12,278 bases of DNA, from contig JAKIUH010000085.1 of NCBI GenBank assembly GCA_021647685.1, positions 1 to 12,278 on the forward strand. The letters run 5' to 3'. Origin of the DNA: Bacteroidales bacterium. GTDB taxonomy: Bacteria; Bacteroidota; Bacteroidia; Bacteroidales; NBLH01. The position numbers and the translations under genes are program-made. Positions 1 through 6,065 of the stretch are shown piece by piece (the stretch's first letter is position 1; each line of letters begins with the position of its first letter). The notes beneath the pieces are model-generated. The model did no database searches. It was not told where the DNA came from and saw nothing but the letters and a program-made list of their open reading frames with translations.

Positions 1-1
1 C

Positions 2-1432
2 ATGCAAGGCACCAACTTATTGGTACAACCCGATTATACGTTCAGAGATGCTAACCTTAAATTTTCGGGACATAGCAAAACCGGCGATAGTTATTCACTT
101 AGTACCTTAGCCGGTCAGGACAGGTTTTCTTATTCGGTAAATCAACAAATACAAGCTACAAATAACAATATGGTTTTTAATCAAACCTTAAACGAAGAAA
201 AAATACAATACGGAGCAAGTTTACGCTATAATAAAGTATGGAAGGGTATTGGCAGCAACTCTGTAAACATTTCCTACTCAGATTTACAGTCTGATATTTA
301 TGACAAACAAACCGGCACAAACATGCAAATGAGCGGAGGAATGCATTCCGGCGACAGCACTTTATTCCGTAACAAAGAGCAACAAATACGCAATACTATT
401 TCAGAATTTAAAGCAGAAATAGCTAATAAAATCCGTTTATCAACAGCTCATGAGCTGGAATTTGCAGGAGCCTATATATATAATAATGTACTATTATTAG
501 AAAACAATCCAATTGATGATACCAAGTCTGTAAACATTAATGCATACGGAGCACAATTTATGACCTATTTACAAGACCGTTACGAAATAATAAAAAATAT
601 AAACTTTACCGCCGGTTTACGCACCGATTATTCAATAAATTTAAACAAAACATACTTTCAACCGCGTATCAGTCTTACGGCAAAGCCGTGGTCAGTGCTT
701 CAAATAAATGCAGCTTGGGGTATTTATAACCAATTTATTGTAAAAACTGCTGTTGTAGATGAAAACAACAACTATCGCTACTTGTGGATGGTAAGCGATA
801 ATGAGCAGATACCTGTGCTAACAGCTCAACACTACGTATTGGGTACTGTTTTTAATCTTAAAGGTTTTAGCTTGAGTATCGAAAGTTTTTATAAAGAAGC
901 CGAAGGTATTACACGACTCATAACAAGTGATACGCAAAATGAACTTTATACAGGGAAAAGCAAAACTAAAGGAATTGATTTTTTTGCAAAACAAGAATAC
1001 CGCGGGCACTCATTTTGGGTATCCTACACACTCTCGCAATCATTGGAGTGGTTTCCTTTTTTTATAGATAATTCATACCAACCGGCATTGCAAGATCAGC
1101 GCCACGAAATAAAATTATCCGGAATTATCAATCTATCACCCTTCTATTTATCTGCAAATTACGTGTATGGTTCCGGCTTTCTACAAAATACAAATCTGAG
1201 TACAGGGAACAATTATCCTTACATTCGTTTGGATATTGCAGGGTTTTATAACTTTTCCGTTAAGAAAAAAATAAAACTACAAACAGGTATCTCTGTATTA
1301 AATGTATTAAATCGTGAAAACATAAAATACAGTAATTTGATTCAGGTTCCTACCGATGGTGTAAATACACTGAATATATATTCAGAAGCAGTGCCCTTTA
1401 CCCCCACAATTTTTTTAAATATTTCTTTTTAA
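2..1432 (+). CDS. TonB-dependent outer-membrane receptor, C-terminal part (5' end cut by window edge)
   Basis: The reading frame is open to the left edge, so the ATG at base 2 is probably an internal Met and the plug domain lies outside the window. The 476 visible residues look like an outer-membrane beta-barrel: alternating aromatic and polar strands, many Tyr/Asn/Phe, phrases such as FTAGLRTDYSINLNKTYFQPR and INAAWGIYNQF that are usual in TonB receptor barrels, a late VLNVLNREN segment, and a C-terminal ISF ending in an aromatic residue as barrel proteins do. Residues about 106-118 contain a short Met/His run (MQMSGGMHSG), probably in a surface loop. The genes that follow encode a Met/His-rich lipoprotein, a multicopper oxidase and an HMA protein, so a metal (copper) substrate is plausible but not shown. 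No transcription terminator is evident directly after the stop; a structured element on the other strand starts 10 nt downstream. Confidence 0.88.
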   Translation: MQGTNLLVQPDYTFRDANLKFSGHSKTGDSYSLSTLAGQDRFSYSVNQQIQATNNNMVFNQTLNEEKIQYGASLRYNKVWKGIGSNSVNISYSDLQSDIYDKQTGTNMQMSGGMHSGDSTLFRNKEQQIRNTISEFKAEIANKIRLSTAHELEFAGAYIYNNVLLLENNPIDDTKSVNINAYGAQFMTYLQDRYEIIKNINFTAGLRTDYSINLNKTYFQPRISLTAKPWSVLQINAAWGIYNQFIVKTAVVDENNNYRYLWMVSDNEQIPVLTAQHYVLGTVFNLKGFSLSIESFYKEAEGITRLITSDTQNELYTGKSKTKGIDFFAKQEYRGHSFWVSYTLSQSLEWFPFFIDNSYQPALQDQRHEIKLSGIINLSPFYLSANYVYGSGFLQNTNLSTGNNYPYIRLDIAGFYNFSVKKKIKLQTGISVLNVLNRENIKYSNLIQVPTDGVNTLNIYSEAVPFTPTIFLNISF

Positions 1433-1441
1433 CATAATAAC

Positions 1442-1589
1442 TTGGGCGGACATTCGGGTGCTTCCTTATAGTCCCGCCCTTGAAAGCAAACAAAACTAAT
1501 GCAACAAAAGGAGCTTCACCTGTCGCTCTTTTGTCGCAAGTTTTGTATTTCTTTCAAGGGCGGGAGCTGCCAGTTCGCCCCCTGCCGCA
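1442..1589 (-). ncRNA. Structured GC-rich element, copy A (candidate ncRNA or RNA-structured repeat)
   Basis: Read on the minus strand, this element opens with TGCGGCAGGGGGCGAA (1589-1574). A long three-part hairpin follows. The outer helix is 14 perfect pairs (1551-1564 with 1473-1486). The middle helix is 8 pairs (1539-1546 with 1490-1497). The inner helix is 10 pairs (1528-1537 with 1501-1510), one of which is a G-U on the minus strand but an A-C mismatch on the plus strand, which favours minus-strand RNA. The apex holds GAGC...GCTCC. The 3' block reads GGACTATAAG...CACCCG and ends in GTCCGCCCAA. Copy B at 7436-7586 has the same blocks and helix order with different stem sequences. The element is much more GC-rich than its flanks and has no open frame. 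I recall similar elements between genes of other Bacteroidota; whether it matches a named Rfam family (for example Flavo-1) is not known. Confidence 0.6.
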
Positions 1590-1761
1590 CACCACTCAAA
1601 AGGCACAAAAAAAATAAATATATTCAGCACGAACATTCATTTTAAAAAAAATAAAAAAAAAAAGGTAGGGTAAAATTATTTTACTGCGGTACACATATAA
1701 ACAATCACAAAATATGATTAACAATTAAAAAATAAGTAATAACATTTAAAATTTTAAGAAA
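1590..1761. other. AT-rich intergenic leader upstream of the lipoprotein gene
   Basis: This stretch is extremely A-rich, with several A-runs around 1608-1663 and 1725-1760. It must hold the promoter of the lipoprotein gene if that gene is not co-transcribed with the receptor, but I see no convincing TAnnTTTG box. The only distinct feature is the short palindrome at 1670-1684. Confidence 0.4.
1670..1684. promoter_or_regulatory. 15-bp perfect palindrome, possible operator
   Basis: GTAAAATTATTTTAC is a perfect palindrome with 7-bp arms around one base, 78 nt before the lipoprotein start codon. Its size and place suit a dimeric repressor or activator site. However, the region is so AT-rich that chance is a real alternative, and I found no second copy before the oxidase or HMA genes. 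Confidence 0.22.
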
Positions 1762-2289
1762 ATGAAAAAAGTAAGATTATTTTTAGTAATGAGCATTTTA
1801 ACATTAGTAGTATTTTCATCATGCGAAAAAACAGAACAACTCAGCCTTGACACACAAGCCATTTTAGGTACATACAAAGGCACACTTACACCTGAAACAG
1901 GTTTAAAAAGCACAAACGATGGAAGTTTTGACGGAACTATGGATGTTACAGATGCAGGTAACGGACAAATTGAAGTACATTGTTACGGTGGCGATATTGA
2001 TACAACCTTTATGTTAGATTATTATCCAAATGGAGACAGCACAATGGTTTGTTTAACCGGAGATGCTTTTGAACAAATGTACGGACACATGAAAGAGAAC
2101 ATGAACAACGGTGGTATGATGGGCAGCAGTGATATGATGGGCGGACAATCATGGACAGACCATATGAACAGTGAGCACCAAGAAGGTGATGAGCACTTTG
2201 GAGGATTTGATATGACCAACATGACTTTTGATTACACCATGCAAACAGGAAACGGCGATATCCGCTTTCAAGGCAAAAAAACAGAATAA
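1762..2289 (+). CDS. Met/His-rich small lipoprotein, putative metal (copper) binding
   Basis: The 175-residue protein begins with a lipoprotein signal peptide (basic MKKVR, hydrophobic core to residue 18, lipobox VFSSC with Cys21), so it should be lipidated and tethered to a membrane outside the cytoplasm. Residues 22-100 look like a small beta-rich domain (GTYKGTL...DGTMDVTDAGNGQIEVHCYGG...STMVCLTG) of the kind seen in Bacteroidota lipoproteins. Residues 106-160 hold 11 Met and 4 His, including GHM, GGMM and DMMGG, plus acidic residues. Such Met/His clusters bind Cu(I)/Cu(II) in known copper-resistance proteins. I do not recognise a named family. The multicopper oxidase lies 129 nt downstream behind a hairpin, and the receptor gene lies upstream. 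A role as copper sponge or as metal donor to the oxidase is inference from composition and neighbours. Confidence 0.85.
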   Translation: MKKVRLFLVMSILTLVVFSSCEKTEQLSLDTQAILGTYKGTLTPETGLKSTNDGSFDGTMDVTDAGNGQIEVHCYGGDIDTTFMLDYYPNGDSTMVCLTGDAFEQMYGHMKENMNNGGMMGSSDMMGGQSWTDHMNSEHQEGDEHFGGFDMTNMTFDYTMQTGNGDIRFQGKKTE

Positions 2290-2316
2290 CATTTGAGCAA
2301 GTAGAAATGTGAAAAT

Positions 2317-2347
2317 AGCACCTTCTAAACTTTGTTTAGAAGGTGCT
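2317..2347 (+). terminator. Hairpin after the lipoprotein gene, probable terminator
   Basis: A perfect 14-bp stem (2317-2330 with 2334-2347) closes a 3-nt loop, starting 27 nt after the lipoprotein stop. Only a weak, interrupted T-rich tract follows (TACCTTATACCTT), so termination may be partial, or the hairpin may stabilise the upstream mRNA end. Confidence 0.6.
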
Positions 2348-2418
2348 TACCTTATACCTTCCTTAAACAACACTATGCTTTTTCAAAAACATATTATCAA
2401 TAATTAAAACAATAAGCT

Positions 2419-4116
2419 ATGAAAAAAAATTACCTTTTAATTTTAAGTATATTTTTATTTCAAACGGTATATACACAAAATGCTTTACTGATTCCTGATA
2501 CAATTAATGATACAAACATTAATTTGGCATTAGATTACGGAACTTACGAGTTTTTTACGGGAAAAGTTACCAATACAATGGGCGCCAATGGAAATATTTT
2601 AGGACCAACGCTAATTCTTCAACAAGGAGATTCCATAAATATTAGTGTTGCCAATCAACTATCCGATACAACTACAATACACTGGCATGGAATGCACGTT
2701 TCGGCAGAAAACGATGGTGGTCCTCATACGGTAATTCCTCCGGCTACAGTTTGGAAGCCGGCATTTACAGTAAGGGATAAAGCAGCACTATATTGGTATC
2801 ACCCGCATTTGCATGAAAAAACAGACTTGCATGTATCCAAAGGGATTGCCGGTTTAATAATTGTTCGAGACAATGAAGAAGCACAATTAGATTTACCACG
2901 AACTTATGGTGTCGATGATATTCCTTTAGTAATACAAACTAAAGCATTTGATGCAGATTATCAAATATTGGCTCATTCAAACAGTGATAGTGTTGTAATG
3001 GTTAATGCAACAATAAACCCTTATGTTGATTTGCCGGCACAAGTTGTTCGCTTACGTATATTAAATGGCTCTTCGCAAAGAGTATTTAACTTAGGACTCA
3101 GCAACAATGAAACATTTTTACAAATTGCCTCAGACGGAGGCTTATTTAGTGGGCCTTTTGAAACAAACCGTTTGCAAATTGCCCCCGGTGAACGGGCTGA
3201 AATATTATTAAATCTGAATAGTCGCGAAAATGATACTGTTTATTTAATGAGCTATGCCTCTGAGCTGCCTAACGGGATATACGGAGCAACATATCCGGGA
3301 ACAAATACAGGAATGGTATTAAATGCTTACAATCCTAACCCAATGAATGGTGCCGATTTTAATATATTACAAATTAATGTTAAAGTTTCTACTACAAATC
3401 CTGTTACAAGCATTCCCACAAGTTTAGTATCGGTAAACCCAATTGATGAAAGTTTAGCAAACACTACACGTACACTTACATTTTCACCTGAAACTATGGG
3501 ACTTGATCAATTAAACGGAAAATTCTTAATAAATGATGCATCTTTTGATATGGATGTTATTAATTACACCATTCCGTTTGAAAACATAGAAATATGGGAG
3601 CTTACTAATCGTTCGGCAATTGCTCATCCTTTTCATATTCACGATGTACAATTTTATATTCTTTCGCGAAATGGTAATGTACCGCCTGTAAACGAACAAG
3701 GAAGAAAAGATGTGGTTCTGGTAAAAGCACAAGAAACCGTTCGGTTTATTACAAAATTTGAAACCTTTGCTGATGATAAAGTACCTTATATGTACCATTG
3801 CCACATGTTACCTCACGAAGATGCCGGAATGATGGGACAGTTTGTTGTATCCTCGAACCCCTTATCCGTGGAAAGTTATAATTTAAACAAGCCGGAAGTA
3901 AAAATTATTACCACACAAAATAAAGGAGAAATAAAAATAATAGCAGAAGAAAAAATTTCAGATATACGTATTTATAATTTACAAGGTAAAAGCGTTTTTC
4001 CGAATATTGAATACGATATTAATACAGCACTGGTTAAGAATTTGTCGCCAGGTATTAGTATTGTTATGCTAAGTATTAATAATCAGTTGGTTGCTAAGAA
4101 AGTGATAATTTATTAG
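2419..4116 (+). CDS. Multicopper oxidase with T9SS C-terminal sorting domain
   Basis: The 565-residue protein has a signal peptide (MKKNYLLILSIFLFQTVYTQ) and cupredoxin domains covering residues about 30-480. All four copper motifs are visible: HWHGMH (88-93), YHPHLH (127-132), HPFHIH (403-408) and HCHMLPHEDAGMM (460-472). The likely type 1 site is H403, C461, H466 and M471; the other histidines would form the trinuclear centre that reduces O2 to water. No long Met-rich insert like that of CueO is seen. Residues about 490-565 form a type A T9SS sorting domain (KIIAEEKISDIRIYNLQGK...LSPGISIVMLSINNQLVAKKVIIY), so the enzyme should be exported across the outer membrane and released or surface-anchored. 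Given its neighbours, cuprous oxidase activity in copper tolerance is the best guess; a laccase-like oxidase or one acting on another metal is the alternative. Confidence 0.95.
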   Translation: MKKNYLLILSIFLFQTVYTQNALLIPDTINDTNINLALDYGTYEFFTGKVTNTMGANGNILGPTLILQQGDSINISVANQLSDTTTIHWHGMHVSAENDGGPHTVIPPATVWKPAFTVRDKAALYWYHPHLHEKTDLHVSKGIAGLIIVRDNEEAQLDLPRTYGVDDIPLVIQTKAFDADYQILAHSNSDSVVMVNATINPYVDLPAQVVRLRILNGSSQRVFNLGLSNNETFLQIASDGGLFSGPFETNRLQIAPGERAEILLNLNSRENDTVYLMSYASELPNGIYGATYPGTNTGMVLNAYNPNPMNGADFNILQINVKVSTTNPVTSIPTSLVSVNPIDESLANTTRTLTFSPETMGLDQLNGKFLINDASFDMDVINYTIPFENIEIWELTNRSAIAHPFHIHDVQFYILSRNGNVPPVNEQGRKDVVLVKAQETVRFITKFETFADDKVPYMYHCHMLPHEDAGMMGQFVVSSNPLSVESYNLNKPEVKIITTQNKGEIKIIAEEKISDIRIYNLQGKSVFPNIEYDINTALVKNLSPGISIVMLSINNQLVAKKVIIY

Positions 4117-4441
4117 CAGTCTCGTCGATAAAATTTACTACTTTTACAATCATTCTAAAAATGATTAATTCTAAAAGAAATAAGCCGATATATAAAAAAC
4201 ATTATCACTGCACATCCTGTTTTAAAATAATTGTAAAACTGTCAAGTTAGAAATGACAGTTTTCTTGTAAATAAACGATTAATATGTTTTTTGAATTACA
4301 AAACAAAAATAACGTACTGTATATCAAAGTAATAAGTATTGTTGAGAATTCTACATACAAATTAGATTTAAATAAGCTTCATTAAATCAATTTCAGTAAC
4401 CGTAAATTGCAGGTTAAACATAAACTTAAAGAGTCAGAGTC
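4117..4441. other. Intergenic region between the oxidase and HMA genes
   Basis: About 325 nt without a gene. The left third has a weak hairpin (AATCATT at 4148-4154 with AATGATT at 4160-4166), then the terminator-like hairpin at 4235-4263. The rest (4264-4441) is AT-rich and should carry the HMA gene's promoter, but no box stands out clearly. The start codon follows AAGAGTCAGAGTC without an obvious Shine-Dalgarno. Confidence 0.4.
4235..4263 (+). terminator. Hairpin, probable terminator of the multicopper oxidase gene
   Basis: AAAACTGTCA (4235-4244) and TGACAGTTTT (4254-4263) form a perfect 10-bp stem with a 9-nt loop. The stem itself ends in four Ts followed by CTTGT. It lies about 120 nt beyond the oxidase stop, which is rather far, so the unit could also be an HMA-leader hairpin. 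Confidence 0.5.
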
Positions 4442-4873
4442 ATGAAAAAAAATTTTTTATTTAAAATGATGCTTGTTTCAGTATTTAGTTTTTTTGTTTT
4501 TAACAATATGCAAGCTCAATGTGATAAGGATACACCTTCCCATTCGGAAGAAAAACATGCAACCATAAATACTTCTGATGGTGGAGAAACGTCTTTCTTT
4601 GTAGATGGACACTGCAACAACTGCAAAGCTAAAATTGAAGAAGCAGCCTTAAGCATTAAAGGTGTTAAAACAGCAGAATGGACATTGGATACCAAACAGC
4701 TAAAACTTGATGTTGAAGAAGGTACCGATATTAAACAGGTTCATAAAGCAATTGCAGCAGCCGGATATAGTTTGAGTGCAACAAAATCAGAAATGCACAA
4801 AGATAAAGCGCACAGTGAAGAGTGCAATAAAGAAAAAACAAAAAAGCATAAAAAAAGTTCATGTAACGATTAG
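4442..4873 (+). CDS. Exported heavy-metal-associated (HMA) domain protein
   Basis: The 143-residue protein has a signal peptide (about residues 1-26, ending MQAQ), then an HMA fold: SFFVDGHCNNCKAKIEEAALSI begins the domain, with the metal-binding pair Cys58 and Cys61 in the HCNNC motif. The end of the fold is HKAIAAAGYSL (101-111). HMA domains bind Cu(I) and similar soft metals and occur in CopZ chaperones and CopA ATPases, but those are cytoplasmic; this one is predicted to be exported. The region after the signal peptide and the C-terminal tail (118-143) are rich in His, Cys, Lys and Glu (HKDKAHSEECNK...KKHKKSSC) and could bind further metal. Its place after the multicopper oxidase supports copper handling in the periplasm. 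Mercury-type (MerP-like) binding is an alternative. Only 2 nt separate the stop codon from the target duplication of a small mobile element. Confidence 0.9.
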   Translation: MKKNFLFKMMLVSVFSFFVFNNMQAQCDKDTPSHSEEKHATINTSDGGETSFFVDGHCNNCKAKIEEAALSIKGVKTAEWTLDTKQLKLDVEEGTDIKQVHKAIAAAGYSLSATKSEMHKDKAHSEECNKEKTKKHKKSSCND

Positions 4874-4875
4874 TT

Positions 4876-5127
4876 GAATTAGGGCTTGCTGAAAAGCTCA
4901 GATGTGCATCTATTTTGGGTTTTGTGAAGTGTAGATGTGATAAATGCATCAAACTGAATAAAATACAAAAGATGTGTGTAGCTGAGTAGCAGAAAATATT
5001 ATGGCCTGTATATAAAATGCATGCTTTTTCTGATATTTTAGTGAAAAACCTTGCGTTTCAAGGCAATAATGCAAACATAAAATACTGATTAATAATTTAT
5101 TTAGCGTTTTTCAGCAAGCCCGAATTA
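4876..5127. repeat. 6-bp target-site duplication flanking the MITE-like element
   Basis: GAATTA occurs at 4876-4881 directly before the left inverted end and again at 5122-5127 directly after the right one. A perfect 6-bp direct duplication outside perfect inverted ends is the mark of a transposase-mediated insertion. Confidence 0.75.
4882..5121. mobile_element. MITE-like non-autonomous insertion element, 240 bp
   Basis: The element starts GGGCTTGCTGAAAA (4882-4895) and ends TTTTCAGCAAGCCC (5108-5121), a perfect 14-bp terminal inverted repeat. The interior of about 210 bp is AT-rich and has no credible coding frame, so any transposase would be supplied by a full-length relative elsewhere. 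The element lies between the HMA stop codon and a hairpin terminator. I cannot assign the parent IS family from the ends alone; the 6-bp duplication narrows it but does not decide it. Confidence 0.78.
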
Positions 5128-5165
5128 ATGAGTTGTATCTTATAAAGTTACAACTCATTTTTTTT
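5127..5165 (+). terminator. Rho-independent terminator, possibly serving converging genes
   Basis: AATGAGTTGTA (5127-5137) and TACAACTCATT (5149-5159) make a perfect 11-bp stem with an 11-nt loop, followed by eight Ts (5158-5165) on the plus strand. It is oriented to stop plus-strand transcription from the HMA gene. The right arm overlaps the last codons and stop of acpH on the other strand, where the stem lacks a following T-run. The MITE-like insertion separates it from the HMA gene by about 250 nt. Confidence 0.78.
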
Positions 5166-5726
5166 AACATAAACTAATAGTTCCGCATAGAATATGTGAA
5201 ATCTCTCTTCAAAAAAATTATGATTATTCTTTACGGTATCAATTGCAAAATCTGATGCCAAAGGCAATGAGGTATATTTTGCCATTGCCGAAAGTACACT
5301 TCTTATCCCTTCAATATTTTTGTAGCTCATCAAACGATTTTTACCAATAAAAAAAGGCAGAATCTTTTTTATCCGTAAAGGTAAAATACGGAAATTTTGC
5401 ATTAAAAGTTCATAAGCATCGGCAACAAAATCTTCATACTTAATTTCTGAGTACAAGTCCCAACTGTTTGCCAAATAATAATCATAAACAATATCGGTAA
5501 CAATGCCCGCATATTTACGGTATTTTGGAGCAAAATAGGTATTTATTTCTTTTGTAAGAGGATGTAAATCCGTAAATTCATCAATTTTACGATGTAAAAG
5601 TATTCCTTTTTGAATTTCAAGATGAAAATTCCGGTAACTGTTTCCTTTAACGGAATCTGCAATAAAATTACCGATTTTAATAAAGTCGTTATTTCCTGAT
5701 AAGTGCAAATGAGCTAAAAAGTTCAC
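5148..5726 (-). CDS. acpH: Acyl-carrier-protein phosphodiesterase (AcpH family)
   Basis: AcpH removes the 4'-phosphopantetheine arm from holo-acyl carrier protein in the cytoplasm. Starting at the GTG at 5726 gives 192 residues beginning (V/M)NFLAHLHLSG, which matches the start and length (about 193) of the E. coli enzyme. Further family motifs are GNFIADSVKGN (19-29), GILLHRKIDEFTDLHP (41-56) and IVTDIVYDYYLANSW, containing the His/Asp residues expected for metal-dependent catalysis. The frame stays open upstream to 5864, but that extension (FKIYRKIQMFYSKN...) is not family-like and runs into a palindromic repeat, so I reject the longer start. The gene stands alone and diverges from the downstream ATPase gene; its 3' end overlaps the terminator at 5127-5165. 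Confidence 0.88.
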   Translation of the reverse strand: MNFLAHLHLSGNNDFIKIGNFIADSVKGNSYRNFHLEIQKGILLHRKIDEFTDLHPLTKEINTYFAPKYRKYAGIVTDIVYDYYLANSWDLYSEIKYEDFVADAYELLMQNFRILPLRIKKILPFFIGKNRLMSYKNIEGIRSVLSAMAKYTSLPLASDFAIDTVKNNHNFFEERFHIFYAELLVYVKKNEL

Positions 5727-5829
5727 AGAGTAAAATATTAATTTCTGAGGATAAAAGTATAAAAAATATCTTTTATCAAAAGATGAATAGGATTTACACA
5801 GATTTTTGGAGTAAAACATTTGGATTTTT

Positions 5830-5869
5830 CGATATATTTTGAAGTCCGTCGGACGTTTTAACAAATTAG
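5830..5869. repeat. Dispersed palindromic repeat, degenerate third copy
   Basis: The left arm (5830-5843) matches the other copies at 11 of 14 positions and includes TTTTGAA. The 12-nt centre GTCCGTCGGACG is the same length as in the other copies and is itself palindromic. The right arm (5856-5869) matches only about 8 of 14. Membership is likely but weaker than for the copies at 7348 and 10404. Confidence 0.4.
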
Positions 5870-6009
5870 AACTCTCAAATTCAGGGAAAATAAATCATTA
5901 TTTTCCAAATCTGTAAGATACAAACCTAATTTTATTCGTAGGTTATTAGGATTTGCCCTGATTTTTAAGTTAATTTAATATTTGCAGATTTTAGATGATA
6001 AAATTGACT

Positions 6010-6039
6010 TTTGCGATAGGCAAAATTTATGTATATTTG
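6010..6039 (+). promoter_or_regulatory. Bacteroidota-type promoter of the ATPase gene
   Basis: TTTG at 6010-6013, an 18-nt spacer, then TATATTTG at 6032-6039 fit the TTTG/TAnnTTTG consensus. Transcription would begin near 6046, leaving a leader of about 20 nt before the ATG at 6066. Confidence 0.6.
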
Positions 6040-6065
6040 CATAATATAGAATGCAATTTTAAATT

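Larger units (their letters stand above)
5727..6065. other. Divergent intergenic region between acpH and the ATPase gene
   Basis: This 339-nt AT-rich stretch holds a degenerate copy of the 40-bp palindromic repeat (5830-5869), a perfect 9-bp hairpin GGAAAATAA/TTATTTTCC (5885-5893 with 5898-5906), and the ATPase promoter at 6010-6039. A TAGGTTTG box on the minus strand (5928-5921) could be the -7 element for acpH, but no matching upstream TTTG is seen. Confidence 0.4.

Noticed and set aside
1473..1564. The long hairpin after the TonB receptor gene as a simple terminator
   Set aside because: No T-run follows on the plus strand, and the shared blocks with 7436-7586 show it is part of a larger repeated element on the other strand.
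3526..3804. Antisense open frame of 92 codons inside the multicopper oxidase gene
   Set aside because: It overlaps the copper-binding motifs on the true strand and has no domain features.
5727..5864. N-terminal extension of acpH
   Set aside because: It is not family-like, the GTG at 5726 gives the conserved start and length, and the extension crosses an intergenic repeat.
5885..5906. Perfect 9-bp hairpin GGAAAATAA/TTATTTTCC with a 4-nt loop
   Set aside because: It is AT-rich, lies between divergent genes where no terminator is expected, and no second copy was seen; it may be chance.
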